A program made the position numbers and the translations under genes. Source: Eubacterium brachy ATCC 33089 (GTDB lineage Bacteria > Bacillota > Clostridia > Peptostreptococcales > Anaerovoracaceae). Taken from it: 43,655 nucleotides of DNA. The notes below the pieces were generated by a model. It had not been told where the DNA came from and did no database searches. It saw nothing but the letters and a program-made list of their open reading frames with translations. The DNA is taken from assembly GCA_000488855.1 (NCBI GenBank), contig KI535271.1:1-43655 (forward strand), read 5' to 3'. Shown one piece after another: positions 1 through 9,388 of this stretch; the stretch's first letter is position 1; each line of letters starts with the position of its first letter.

Positions 1-144
1 ATATGTCGGTAGAAGAAGAAAAGAGATGTAATAAATAGAATTTATGTTGTATCGATTTAAAAATTTGAAGTCTGTGATGGATTTAATCCAATTCATTTGA
101 CCTACATGAAGAGTTTTTAGTGTAGTAGTATTTTTCTTCATGGA
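1..144. other. Upstream intergenic end
   Basis: No gene can be supported here. An open frame from the window edge ends at a TAG at 36-38 and could be the last codons of an upstream rightward gene, since a strong terminator follows at 145-177. This is inference; the stretch is too short to identify a product. Confidence 0.3.
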
Positions 145-177
145 ATCCCCCATACGGTTACGTATGGGGGATTTTTT
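145..177 (+). terminator. Rho-independent terminator of the upstream gene
   Basis: The arms CCCCCATACG (147-156) and CGTATGGGGG (161-170) pair perfectly around a GTTA loop and are followed by a run of T at 172-177. The orientation closes a gene lying left of the window. Confidence 0.9.
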
Positions 178-235
178 ATGTACATTTCAACAGATTGTTA
201 TTGGTTGAGAACAGGCTTCTGAATGCTTAAATTAT

Positions 236-264
236 TTGACAAAGGATTCATCATTTTTTATAAT
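236..264 (+). promoter_or_regulatory. Sigma-A type promoter of the caspase-like surface protein gene
   Basis: TTGACA (236-241) and TATAAT (259-264) are both perfect consensus hexamers separated by 17 bases. Transcription should start near 271, about 55 bases before the coding start at 327. Confidence 0.85.
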
Positions 265-267
265 AGA

Positions 268-286
268 TTAGGTTAGCAAAGCCTAA
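268..286 (+). promoter_or_regulatory. Candidate DtxR/IdeR-type metal-repressor operator
   Basis: The 19-base palindrome TTAGGTTAGCAAAGCCTAA has a perfect left half-site and outer TTAGG-N9-CCTAA spacing. It agrees with the known DtxR/IdeR consensus (TTAGGTTAGSCTAACCTAA) at 16 of 19 positions. It covers the predicted transcription start of the downstream gene, where a repressor would block initiation. That an iron- or manganese-dependent repressor binds here is inference; no regulator gene of that family lies in the window. A plain 5' hairpin is the alternative. Confidence 0.55.
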
Positions 287-326
287 CAAATAAGGTGTTT
301 TATTATATATGAGAGGAGATTATGGC

Positions 327-3300
327 ATGGCTGCCAAAAATTTTTTAGCGAATAATTCAAAGGGAAAGAGGAATAAATTCATATTTATTCTGATAGCCAT
401 AATATTGGCTGGATTGCTTGTATATGCCGTCAATGAAAAATTGTCGGACAGCAAGAGAAACAATTCTGACGGATCGAACGGAAAAAGCGAAAACAAGATC
501 GAGCAGGATGTGAAAGAAGAGAAGAACAGTACTTCGGAATCCGATGCAAAAGGCGTTTTTGACGGTAATTCAAACGATATTTTGGACAACTATAGGAGAG
601 TGAAGAATGCGAGATCTGGAAACTTTAAATCGTCAAACTTCACTTCGAGTAAAATCGGAGAAAACCTGTCTCAACGTAAAAAATCAAATTATGAAAAAGG
701 TGGGAAAGGCGATGTAAAAAATGGAGGACACAATGGCGGAACCGGTGTGGACGGCTCGTATGACAAAGACAGGCCCAATGTTTCACCGAAGCCTGATCCG
801 AAGTTGCCGGGCAAAGATGAAAAGACTAAAAAATCAGAACTATATCTTTTCAAAAACAACTGGAACAAGTTCTCGTTATTCATATATGAAAAGGGAGAAA
901 ACGAAAATTTAGAAGCGGTTAAAGCTAAAGTATTCGCTCTGGCAGGAGGAAATAAAGGTAAGGATATTTTTTTCGGAGAGGTATTTCAGAATTCCGACAA
1001 GGTGTTGATTGCAGCTCCGGCAGGAACGATAGATAAGAGTAAACTGTCTCAGTGGAATAAGGAATTTCCTAAGGAAAAAGCGGGAATTTACGCTTCAGAT
1101 GAGAATAACACTCTAAAGGTTGTCGATGAAAACAAGGATAGAGCGGGCAACAGAAACGATGAAAATCCAAAACATAAAATGATTCTATTTGCGGGGAAAC
1201 AGGTATCGGAAAAGCCGTTTACGGCAAGATACCTGATAGGTATGCCAAATAACGAATGTCATTTTGGCGTGGCTGCGCTAAAAGATACCAAGGTGATTGC
1301 AGGTATCAACTTTAAGTCGACAGGAACGAAACTAGCCGCAGGATCCAACAGTTCGGCAATTTCTCTGTCCAGAGAGGACTTGGATCTGGATATAGAATAC
1401 AATACGTTCACTTTTGATGGTCAAGCGAGTCCCATGTCAAAAGCTGTTACAGCATACAGTGCCAACGGCAGAGTGACTATCACAAATAATCTGTTCACCG
1501 GCAAAAATAAAGACGTTATGAAGAGTTCTCAGAGTTATTCGATGATTCATTTTATGAGTCGCTCGGAGAGAGAAGCTCAGATAAAGATTATCGATAACAG
1601 ATTCAAGGATATTGCCAGTTCTGCAGTAAATATTTCGACGGAAAAAAACGAGGATATAGAGATAACCGGAAATAAAATAGATGGAGTGAACGATGATGGA
1701 ATTAACATTTCAATTTTTCCAAAAGATTATCCTCACAGAAACAAAATACGATTAAAGGATAATGAAATAAAAAACTACGGTTTAGGTGCATACGAAGGAT
1801 ATAGCCAAGGCGGAGCAGGAAAGTTAGCTCCGTCAAATGACAATGAGTCGGGGATATCCATGTCGTACGTCATGCCGACGTTCGGAGCGTATGTAAACGA
1901 TACATGGGTGTCATCCGATAAGGAATTGTCGGACTTATTGATTAAAAATAACAACATAATGGAAAAGGCGAAAAATGATAAAAATAATAACGTGGTCGAT
2001 TCCAAGGAGGTTTTAGTAGGTCAAAAGGACCGATTTATCAATACGAAAAAGAGAATAAATGAGAACAGATACGGCAATGCAAATCATTTCTTTGTAATTA
2101 CAAAGAATGAAAACGGTACGGTAACCTATGGACAAAACTCCGATGAACCGACTGAGAACATTACAGTCGGAGGATTGTTGATTACGGGAAAAGGAAGCGG
2201 TGTCGTAAATCTGCCGCCAACGCTTCACATAAAGGGAGACCTGATCGTAGATCTGCCTAACGGTTCAGTGAGCAACCATGCGGTAGTGTCAGGAAAGACT
2301 GAGATTAAAGCGCAGTCGGAGATTAAAAACGATGCGGTGTTCAGCCTTTTGACAAAGGAGTTCGTGAGAAAGGAAGCACCGAAAGACGGGGTCAAAATAT
2401 CCATAAGCAACATTAAAGATGACAGAGGAGAAAAGGTAGAACCGACCAAGAGCAAGTTGGACGATCTGTCCGTATTTGTAAACGGTAAGAAGCTGAAGAC
2501 CGGAGAATTTTCCGTGGATGAAGATAAAGATATCGTTACAATTTCAAGGGACGTTGCAAATGCATGGGAGAGAAATGCGAAAGTTGTAATCAAATTCAAA
2601 GATGGCAGCAACGGTGTCAGCCCAGTATCTTCCGATGAACTCAATGTGAACGTCATAGACAAGAGCAATGCGATATTTGAGTTTGATTCAAAGACCTTCA
2701 CGCATTTCAATCCGGAAAACAAAACGATAACGATCAAAGTGAAGAACATAACCGATAAGTTCGGAAACAAAGTTGAGGCGAGCAAGACGAAATTGAAAGC
2801 GTCGTTTAGCAGATATGGAGTTAAAGTTGCCGACACTTTCCTGGAAGTCGATGATAAAACGGATGAAATAAAATTGAAACCGGAACTTTTAGCTTCAATT
2901 CCGGCAAGCAGTTATGAAAATGGAGAAAATCAAAACATCGGAACTCCTGTAACGTATACTGTGGAAATTTCAGACGATGAAAACGGAATCGGCAAGATAA
3001 GCCAAGATGTTCAGTTCAACGTCAGAGATAAAAGCTCAGCTAATTTTGAATTTGAGAAGGGACTGACATTTACTCAGGGAGAAGCCCCGAAGGGAGGCAT
3101 CAAACTGTTTGTACGAGATATTTTCGACTCTGCAGGAACCAAGGTGCCACCGAGCAAATCCAGGCTGAAAGACAACATAAATATAGAGCCGTTTCCTGTT
3201 AAAAGAGATGATACCGTCGATTCGGAGATAATTGTCGTAAGGGATAAAGACGGAAATTACGTAAAGGAAATTTTCAATCCCAAATACATAAAGATAAATG

Positions 3301-6089
3301 ATGATGAAGATTCCATAACCTTTACCAAGGAATACCTGGATAAGATGAAGACTCAAAATGACGGTTCGACTGAGTCGGGAATGAAGATATTCACATTTAA
3401 GTATTTTGATGAAAAGGCGAAAGTGGATATGAGATCGAAAAAAGTTGCTCTCTACATCAAGAAGAGGGAGAAGGAGAGAAGCAGCAATACGGAAATCGAT
3501 TTCAAAGAAAATACGTTGAAAATCCATGATGATAAGATTGTCAATAACGGGTTTAAAATCGATAAACAGACTATGGTTGCACAAGTTCTACAACATGTTA
3601 TAAAGAAAAATCCGAGACAGCAGGTGCTGGTTCTAAACGGTGACGGCAAGGAAAAGCACAGCTACGATTGTGTAAATCAGGGAGATAAACTCGTCGTGAT
3701 CGCAGAGGACAGCAAGACGAGGCGAGAATACTCTCTGGTCGTTGCCGATGAAGGTAAGCCGGATTTGATTAAGTCCGTCAAAAGAGAGAACATCAGATCA
3801 TATGATCAGGGTAAATTCCTCGTGAAGCAACATATTAAAGTTGACGAGCTGAAGAACTCCATCATACCGATGGACGGTGTTAAAATTTCCGTAATAGGAA
3901 ACAAGGGGAAAAATCAGTATGAAGTTTCAGAAGATGCCACAGTATCGACGGACCACTGCATAAAGGCGGAAATAGAAGGAAAGGAATACTATTGGAACAT
4001 CAGATTGTTCGCTGCAAAGGCGAAAACAAGGGCATTACTGATCGGAAACAACGACTATGCAGGAACTAAAATGGATTTGGTAGGACCGCCAAATGACTTG
4101 AGAATGATGGAAAGCGTGTTTAAGGGAAACAGAATCTCAGGCGAAAAAACCGACGTAGCAGTTTACAAAAATCTGAAAAAGAGAGAGTTTATAAACGCCA
4201 TTCATCAGACATTCCAAGGTGCAACGGATGAAGACACATCATACTTTTATTACAGTGGACATGGAAATAACATTAAAAACATTTCATATCTCTGTACGAT
4301 AGATGATAAGACGCTGCCGGACGGAACCTTTGACCCTACAGGATGGATTAGCGTCGATGAGTTAAAAGCGGAATTGGATAAGATTCCGGGTAAGAAAATC
4401 CTGATTTTAGACTGCTGTAATGCTGGCGGGTTCATAGGAAAGAAATTCGTGGATGAAACTTCTTCCGCGACTAAAAATCCGGGAGTTGCAGGAAAAACCA
4501 TAACGTCTGATAATTCTAAAGCGTTCAACAACAGCGTGAGAAGAACGTTTGAGAGCAAGCCGGAGGAAAATGCCAAGGCGAATTATCTGACAGGAAACGA
4601 ATACAAAGTTTTAACGGCAAGCTCTGCAAACGAATACAGCTATGAGGATAAGAAGGAAGGCATAGGAAAGTTTACCAAGATGTTTGCCATTGCAGCCGGA
4701 TTGGAGAACAATCAGATGAAGGGAGACGTCAACGGAGATAAGAAGCTGTCTCTAAACGAAGCATACGAATATTTGATGAAAAATGTCGAATCGACTTCAC
4801 ATATCCAGGTCTTCCCTTACAGAGATGAAACCACAATGGTTGAAAATGTCAATATATCGACTCTGAGCAGTGAAACGAGAGTTGAGAGTAAAGTATACAA
4901 TGTCAACGTCAGAAAGAATAAGTTCGGAAAGTACTATGGCAGCATTACCGCAAAAAACGGAAATATCATAGAAAGCGAACAGACAGTCGAACAGTTTATC
5001 GGAAAGTTTAAGAAGCTGCATCCTAAGCAGGAAATAAGCGTTCAAAATGAAAGAAATACTGTAATGGATGCTAAGGACAAACTCGGTGAGGGATTGAGAT
5101 ACTTGGTAGTTGTAGCGGAAAATGGAGATGTCAGCAGGTATTCTTTCTCAGCTAAGAGACCGACCGGTACAGGTGGAAATGTTGCGATTTCTTCAAGGGA
5201 TGATGCAATAGAGATCAATGTTCACATAAAGGCTATCAGGCTGACCAAAAATATGACGGTGAGAGAGTTTATCAGCAAAATAAAAAAAGGCGATGAAAGA
5301 CAGATTTTAGAAGTTTATCCGAAAGGAAAAGGAAACGTTGCCAGAAAGGATAATGAAAAAGTTCAATCTCTTGACTATCTGCTGGTTACAGCTCCTGACG
5401 GAACCACAAAGCAGAAGTATAATATTACTCTGATGATGGCAGATAGCGACATCAAACCGGATTTTGGGGGAAAATTCAAAATAGAAGGAAATAAAATTAA
5501 AAGTGGCAGCGTCAAATTGACGAAAAACACCACAGTGGGAGAAATTGACCGTGCAATCGTAAACAGAGCAGAGCTTCAAAGAATGATTGATCCTATGGGA
5601 AGCGGAGTTTTCAAAGCAGGTGACAGCGGGCCATGGGCGAGACCAAAGAGGGCGGATGAAAAACTGGCTAAAGGAGATATTTTCAAATTGAAACCGATTC
5701 AATGGAACAAGCCGGCAGTACAGTTTGTATTCGAACTGGAAGATGATTCTATACCCGGAAGTGAAACGCCCGGAAGTGGAAATGCCGGTGAAGTCAGAAT
5801 TCCGAAATGGCAGTGGCAGTATAAAATCCAAGGAGATAAAATAATAGACGACGGAGATACTCTCGGTGCTGATAAAAAATACGAAGATATTACCAAATGT
5901 TTAAGTAATTTAACTGATTATACGAAATTTGAATACTTGGATGACAACGGAACTGTTAAGTCAGGAAAAGATCCTATCATGAACGGTGGTAGAATAAGGT
6001 TTTTTAACGGAAGTAAATACATTGAATATATTTTGAAATTCAGTGAAGGTGGAGGTTTAATCGTTCCGCCTGCCATATCCGGTCCGTAG
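327..6089 (+). CDS. Giant membrane-anchored surface protein with caspase-like (C14) domain
   Basis: Predicted extracellular protein of 1920 residues. The start at 327 is preferred over the in-frame ATG at 309 because GAGGAG (313-318) lies 8 bases before it. Order: short basic N-terminus; one membrane segment near residues 17-36; a low-complexity Lys/Asn/Gly/Ser linker to about 165; a region near 330-560 with short N-rich beta-strand repeats, like a right-handed beta-helix; three related repeats starting near 671, 782 and 906, each with a KVEP.KS.L-like motif; a caspase-like domain starting at T1234 (ALLIGNNDY), with SGHG (H1312) and DCCNAG (C1364) as the expected His/Cys dyad; an EF-hand loop D1467-E1478; then several degenerate beta-rich repeats. 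There is no LPXTG or SLH motif, so the N-terminal segment is the likely anchor. Substrate unknown. The gene is monocistronic between terminators. Confidence 0.85.
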   Translation: MAAKNFLANNSKGKRNKFIFILIAIILAGLLVYAVNEKLSDSKRNNSDGSNGKSENKIEQDVKEEKNSTSESDAKGVFDGNSNDILDNYRRVKNARSGNFKSSNFTSSKIGENLSQRKKSNYEKGGKGDVKNGGHNGGTGVDGSYDKDRPNVSPKPDPKLPGKDEKTKKSELYLFKNNWNKFSLFIYEKGENENLEAVKAKVFALAGGNKGKDIFFGEVFQNSDKVLIAAPAGTIDKSKLSQWNKEFPKEKAGIYASDENNTLKVVDENKDRAGNRNDENPKHKMILFAGKQVSEKPFTARYLIGMPNNECHFGVAALKDTKVIAGINFKSTGTKLAAGSNSSAISLSREDLDLDIEYNTFTFDGQASPMSKAVTAYSANGRVTITNNLFTGKNKDVMKSSQSYSMIHFMSRSEREAQIKIIDNRFKDIASSAVNISTEKNEDIEITGNKIDGVNDDGINISIFPKDYPHRNKIRLKDNEIKNYGLGAYEGYSQGGAGKLAPSNDNESGISMSYVMPTFGAYVNDTWVSSDKELSDLLIKNNNIMEKAKNDKNNNVVDSKEVLVGQKDRFINTKKRINENRYGNANHFFVITKNENGTVTYGQNSDEPTENITVGGLLITGKGSGVVNLPPTLHIKGDLIVDLPNGSVSNHAVVSGKTEIKAQSEIKNDAVFSLLTKEFVRKEAPKDGVKISISNIKDDRGEKVEPTKSKLDDLSVFVNGKKLKTGEFSVDEDKDIVTISRDVANAWERNAKVVIKFKDGSNGVSPVSSDELNVNVIDKSNAIFEFDSKTFTHFNPENKTITIKVKNITDKFGNKVEASKTKLKASFSRYGVKVADTFLEVDDKTDEIKLKPELLASIPASSYENGENQNIGTPVTYTVEISDDENGIGKISQDVQFNVRDKSSANFEFEKGLTFTQGEAPKGGIKLFVRDIFDSAGTKVPPSKSRLKDNINIEPFPVKRDDTVDSEIIVVRDKDGNYVKEIFNPKYIKINDDEDSITFTKEYLDKMKTQNDGSTESGMKIFTFKYFDEKAKVDMRSKKVALYIKKREKERSSNTEIDFKENTLKIHDDKIVNNGFKIDKQTMVAQVLQHVIKKNPRQQVLVLNGDGKEKHSYDCVNQGDKLVVIAEDSKTRREYSLVVADEGKPDLIKSVKRENIRSYDQGKFLVKQHIKVDELKNSIIPMDGVKISVIGNKGKNQYEVSEDATVSTDHCIKAEIEGKEYYWNIRLFAAKAKTRALLIGNNDYAGTKMDLVGPPNDLRMMESVFKGNRISGEKTDVAVYKNLKKREFINAIHQTFQGATDEDTSYFYYSGHGNNIKNISYLCTIDDKTLPDGTFDPTGWISVDELKAELDKIPGKKILILDCCNAGGFIGKKFVDETSSATKNPGVAGKTITSDNSKAFNNSVRRTFESKPEENAKANYLTGNEYKVLTASSANEYSYEDKKEGIGKFTKMFAIAAGLENNQMKGDVNGDKKLSLNEAYEYLMKNVESTSHIQVFPYRDETTMVENVNISTLSSETRVESKVYNVNVRKNKFGKYYGSITAKNGNIIESEQTVEQFIGKFKKLHPKQEISVQNERNTVMDAKDKLGEGLRYLVVVAENGDVSRYSFSAKRPTGTGGNVAISSRDDAIEINVHIKAIRLTKNMTVREFISKIKKGDERQILEVYPKGKGNVARKDNEKVQSLDYLLVTAPDGTTKQKYNITLMMADSDIKPDFGGKFKIEGNKIKSGSVKLTKNTTVGEIDRAIVNRAELQRMIDPMGSGVFKAGDSGPWARPKRADEKLAKGDIFKLKPIQWNKPAVQFVFELEDDSIPGSETPGSGNAGEVRIPKWQWQYKIQGDKIIDDGDTLGADKKYEDITKCLSNLTDYTKFEYLDDNGTVKSGKDPIMNGGRIRFFNGSKYIEYILKFSEGGGLIVPPAISGP

Positions 6090-6190
6090 ACGGTACGGAC
6101 ATCCGCAGAGGATTGAATAAAAACACCTGATTGAAATGTGTCGAATCTGAAAATTCATGCTGAAAGCAGATTTTTTCACAGTATGAGCAT

Positions 6191-6233
6191 ATATGACCTC
6201 GAAAAGATAAACTTTTGAGGTCATATTATTTTG
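6191..6233 (+). terminator. Terminator hairpin after the caspase-like gene
   Basis: ATATGACCTC..AAAAG (6191-6206, one bulged G) pairs with CTTTTGAGGTCATAT (6212-6226) around a five-base loop, followed by a T-rich but interrupted tail. A weaker hairpin with a T run (TGCT-GAA-AGCA, then GATTTTTT, about 6160-6176) lies upstream and may contribute. Confidence 0.65.
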
Positions 6234-6381
6234 TCAAAAAAATTTATAAAAACGACTGAAATCATATCACAAATATGCCATGTTCGTCAGAACATATTCC
6301 CTTGATACAGAGAAGGTATGAGTGAAGAAGTTGTAAATTATACGAGAATAAAACTTTTAAGAGTCTTGCATATAAAAAATA

Positions 6382-6390
6382 TGATATAAT
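6382..6390 (+). promoter_or_regulatory. Extended -10 promoter for the SUFU-domain gene
   Basis: TG at 6382-6383 stands one base before a perfect TATAAT (6385-6390). No good -35 box is present at the right distance, which is usual for extended -10 promoters. The rest of the 416-base gap from 6090 holds only the terminators already listed. Confidence 0.55.
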
Positions 6391-6505
6391 ATCAAAAGGC
6401 GAATATGTGTCGAAAAACATGGATATCTAAAGGTATTCATATTGACGAAACATTTAAATAATAAGGATTCGAGAGTACATTGAGAGAAGAAGACGGAGGA
6501 AGAAG

Positions 6506-9115
6506 ATGATTAGGTATACGGAGAAACAAAAATCTGAAATACTGTATTACATATGCATGAATTTTGGTCAAATAGACGAGGTTTACACCATAAACGGATT
6601 CGATGATATAGAGTTGGAAATGGCAGTTATAAATCCCACAGAGGAAAGAGATTTTTATACGGTGGTAACTGTAGGTTTTGGGGCACATGCCATGAATGTT
6701 CCCGATGATGTGGAAGGCAATGAGCAGCTGAGGAGATGTGAATTGGTTATAACCTTGCCAAAGGATTGGATGATAGACTCTATGAATAGAGAGTCCTATT
6801 GGCCGATGGGATACATGCAGGATATAGTGAGAATGGTAATAAATGAAAATTCGTGGATCGGACCCATGCATACCGTGGATTTCGGAGAAGAAGTACCTGA
6901 TTCAAATATGAGATTTTCCGGAGTTTTAATAATACCTCCTAATCTTTTATATTCAAAGATATTCATAGAAGATGACTTCATAAATCAGGATCTGCAGGAT
7001 GTGAATATGTATTACGCGTATCCGCTTTACAGGGAAGAATTGGATTTAAAAGTGAGACTTGGAGGATATGCTCTATACGAGAGAATTATAAAGCTGATAG
7101 ACGAAGCGATGCCTATTGACAGAAACAGAATCAGCGTCGGAGAGAGATATAAAAAGAAACACTTTAAGACCAGCGATGAAATCACATCGATAAACTATTC
7201 GGGTCCAAACGGATGTCTTGTTACAGACAGCATAATGGTAGACGGGAATAAAGTCGGATACTGCTATAGGGAAGAACCGGAAGAGCAGGAATTCTGGGAT
7301 TCAGGATGGAGATTCGTTTCGGAAAAAGAAAGTAGGGAAGAGCTAAATGACAAAAGTAAAATCAACATTTGCAGCTTGAATGAAGTGGTTGCTATCGATG
7401 AGGAAGTGGAAATTCTTTTGGACAGTCCGTATCAAAGCGTTTACCAAAGAGATGAAAATGGAATGTTTCGGTCTTTAGAGCAAAAAAATGAGAACTATAA
7501 TTTGAGGAGTGTAGACAAATATCAAGGAGATTATGAAATAGTCGAAGACGGAATGATTCACATGGATACGGTCCTATGCAAGCACATAGATGTTCCCGAA
7601 ATAAACGGGTTGAGTCACATTGCAACTTTTATCATATGGGCGATGAAAAACGGATTGCTGTCTGAGAAGTTTATGGAAGAGAATAAAGAGATCTTACAAG
7701 ATGTCGCAAAAAACGGAACGAAGGCTCCCTTGAGAGAGTATTTGTACAGCAACTTTGATGCACAATTGAGAGATGTATTCTTTTCCGAAAAAGGACTTAG
7801 ATTTGTTGGATATTACTATAATAACGATAGATTTACAACGCCTTACACTAGGAACATTGACGAGTATGCCATGAAGATCTTCGGAGAAGAGAGATATAGA
7901 TCGGACGAGTTTAAAAATGAAGCATACGTATTTTTGGAGTACGATGAGGAATACTATAACGGCGTTGAGGAATATATCGATAAAACGTACAATCACTGGA
8001 ATGAAAATATCTATTCTCGAAGCCTTGAACCTGTAATGAGAGAGGAAGAAATTGAAAAGATAAGCGGATTTCTGGATGGAGATGAAGGTTATTTTTGGAA
8101 AATGACAGATTATTTGGACGCTTTGGGCAGAGAGCTGGTAGATACAGGCGTATTCACCAACGAAGAAATATTCAGCGACTTGGAATATTCCCTGTGGTTG
8201 CTTTTTGCAGTAATCAATATGGGAGTATATGACTATATGCAATGGGTCAGAAGAGTTGTGGCAATAGCGGAACCTAATGCTAAAGGCTCAGGCAAATGGT
8301 TCTATAGGTATGCAGTGCTCTTAACCAATGTAGGCGAATTGGAAGAAGCGTTGGAATACGCCAAACGAGGAGTCAAAGAGGAACCGGAATATCCGTGGGG
8401 ATGGTTGCATTTAGCTAAGTTACAAGCGCATTTCGGTGAAAAAGAAAGTGCGTTGAAATCCTTAGAACAGGGAGAATGTTTAGTGGAGTACGATGAAGCA
8501 CATGAATTTAGAACGTTGAGAGAGGATATTCTAAAAGATGCTACTATCGAGAAAATGATGTTCCATTTGATCAGTGAAGAAGATGATAAAAATATAAATT
8601 CGTTGAAATGTGCAGAAGGCTTTGCAGGAAATGAAGCTGCAAAAGAGCAGTATGAAAAAACAAAATATTTGACTATTGATGAAGAGGGAATGGAAGAGAG
8701 GAGATATATTTTCAACGATGCGAGTTTAAGGACAGGAGACACTTTTGTATGCTTGACAAAGATTTTGAAAGAAACCGAAAAAGAATGTTATTTATACATC
8801 AGAAATGTGAATCCGCAGTACTTCTCTAAAATGGACAAGGAAGTTCTGCAGTTTTTAGCGAATATCATGGAAGACAGTCAATGGGCGATTAGAACTTTAT
8901 CCGATGGTCACAGGTATTATTTGGAAGGGATTGTAACAAATTCGTGGTTCAGAACAGGGGTGGTGTTCAGAAGAGATGACGGTATTGAAGTTATGATTGA
9001 ATTGACGGAAGAAAGGCAAGATTTCAGCGAAGAAATAAAACTGGAAGAGATTGATTTGAGAATTGCTATGAAGGTGAGGGAGATATTGGAGGAAAAGGAG
9101 AATATAAAGCAATAG
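6506..9115 (+). CDS. SUFU-domain / DUF2185 / TPR-like multidomain protein
   Basis: A cytoplasmic-looking acidic protein of 869 residues with no signal or membrane segment. Residues about 20-145 resemble the bacterial suppressor-of-fused (SUFU) domain, with FYTVVTVGFGAHAM and ELVITLPKDW. Residues about 230-315 resemble DUF2185 (Imm33 type): VTDSIMVDGNKVGYCYRE, DSGWRFVS and a DSPYQSVYQRDE segment. About 595-660 looks like two TPR-type helical hairpins (EALEYAKRGVKEEPEYPWGW). The last 160 residues are not recognised. SUFU and DUF2185 domains are known as immunity-type domains in polymorphic toxin systems, but no toxin gene is adjacent, so the role is open. The ribosome site GGAGGA (6495-6500) lies five bases before the ATG. 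It forms a single-gene unit with its own promoter. Confidence 0.75.
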   Translation: MIRYTEKQKSEILYYICMNFGQIDEVYTINGFDDIELEMAVINPTEERDFYTVVTVGFGAHAMNVPDDVEGNEQLRRCELVITLPKDWMIDSMNRESYWPMGYMQDIVRMVINENSWIGPMHTVDFGEEVPDSNMRFSGVLIIPPNLLYSKIFIEDDFINQDLQDVNMYYAYPLYREELDLKVRLGGYALYERIIKLIDEAMPIDRNRISVGERYKKKHFKTSDEITSINYSGPNGCLVTDSIMVDGNKVGYCYREEPEEQEFWDSGWRFVSEKESREELNDKSKINICSLNEVVAIDEEVEILLDSPYQSVYQRDENGMFRSLEQKNENYNLRSVDKYQGDYEIVEDGMIHMDTVLCKHIDVPEINGLSHIATFIIWAMKNGLLSEKFMEENKEILQDVAKNGTKAPLREYLYSNFDAQLRDVFFSEKGLRFVGYYYNNDRFTTPYTRNIDEYAMKIFGEERYRSDEFKNEAYVFLEYDEEYYNGVEEYIDKTYNHWNENIYSRSLEPVMREEEIEKISGFLDGDEGYFWKMTDYLDALGRELVDTGVFTNEEIFSDLEYSLWLLFAVINMGVYDYMQWVRRVVAIAEPNAKGSGKWFYRYAVLLTNVGELEEALEYAKRGVKEEPEYPWGWLHLAKLQAHFGEKESALKSLEQGECLVEYDEAHEFRTLREDILKDATIEKMMFHLISEEDDKNINSLKCAEGFAGNEAAKEQYEKTKYLTIDEEGMEERRYIFNDASLRTGDTFVCLTKILKETEKECYLYIRNVNPQYFSKMDKEVLQFLANIMEDSQWAIRTLSDGHRYYLEGIVTNSWFRTGVVFRRDDGIEVMIELTEERQDFSEEIKLEEIDLRIAMKVREILEEKENIKQ

Positions 9116-9309
9116 AGACTGCGTTTTTCGCATTTCCAACCTGTAACAGCAAAGGGGTTTTGAACAGGAGATAACATTGAAAAGCGATTGTGTTGTGCAA
9201 GGATTTAGAAATCAGTTAGCACAAAGTATGAGAGCTTATAAAAACAATTGCGTAAAATAATAATCCATATATTTTATTATAGTTATTTGCAATACACCTT
9301 ATATTTACA

Positions 9310-9338
9310 TTGTAAAAATCAATAAGATTTATTATAAT
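9310..9338 (+). promoter_or_regulatory. Promoter of the CofE-like gene
   Basis: TTGTAA (9310-9315) and TATAAT (9333-9338) are 17 bases apart, about 50 bases before the gene start at 9389. Confidence 0.65.
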
Positions 9339-9388
9339 TAGTTGCGTAATATGAAAAAGATGAATTTGTATAAGTTAAGGAGATGTAC

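Noticed and set aside
2225-2836. Long open frame (203 codons) on the minus strand inside the giant surface protein gene
   Set aside because: It is antisense to a clearly coding frame, has no ribosome site and no recognisable protein pattern. Similar antisense frames inside purL and the other genes were dropped for the same reason.
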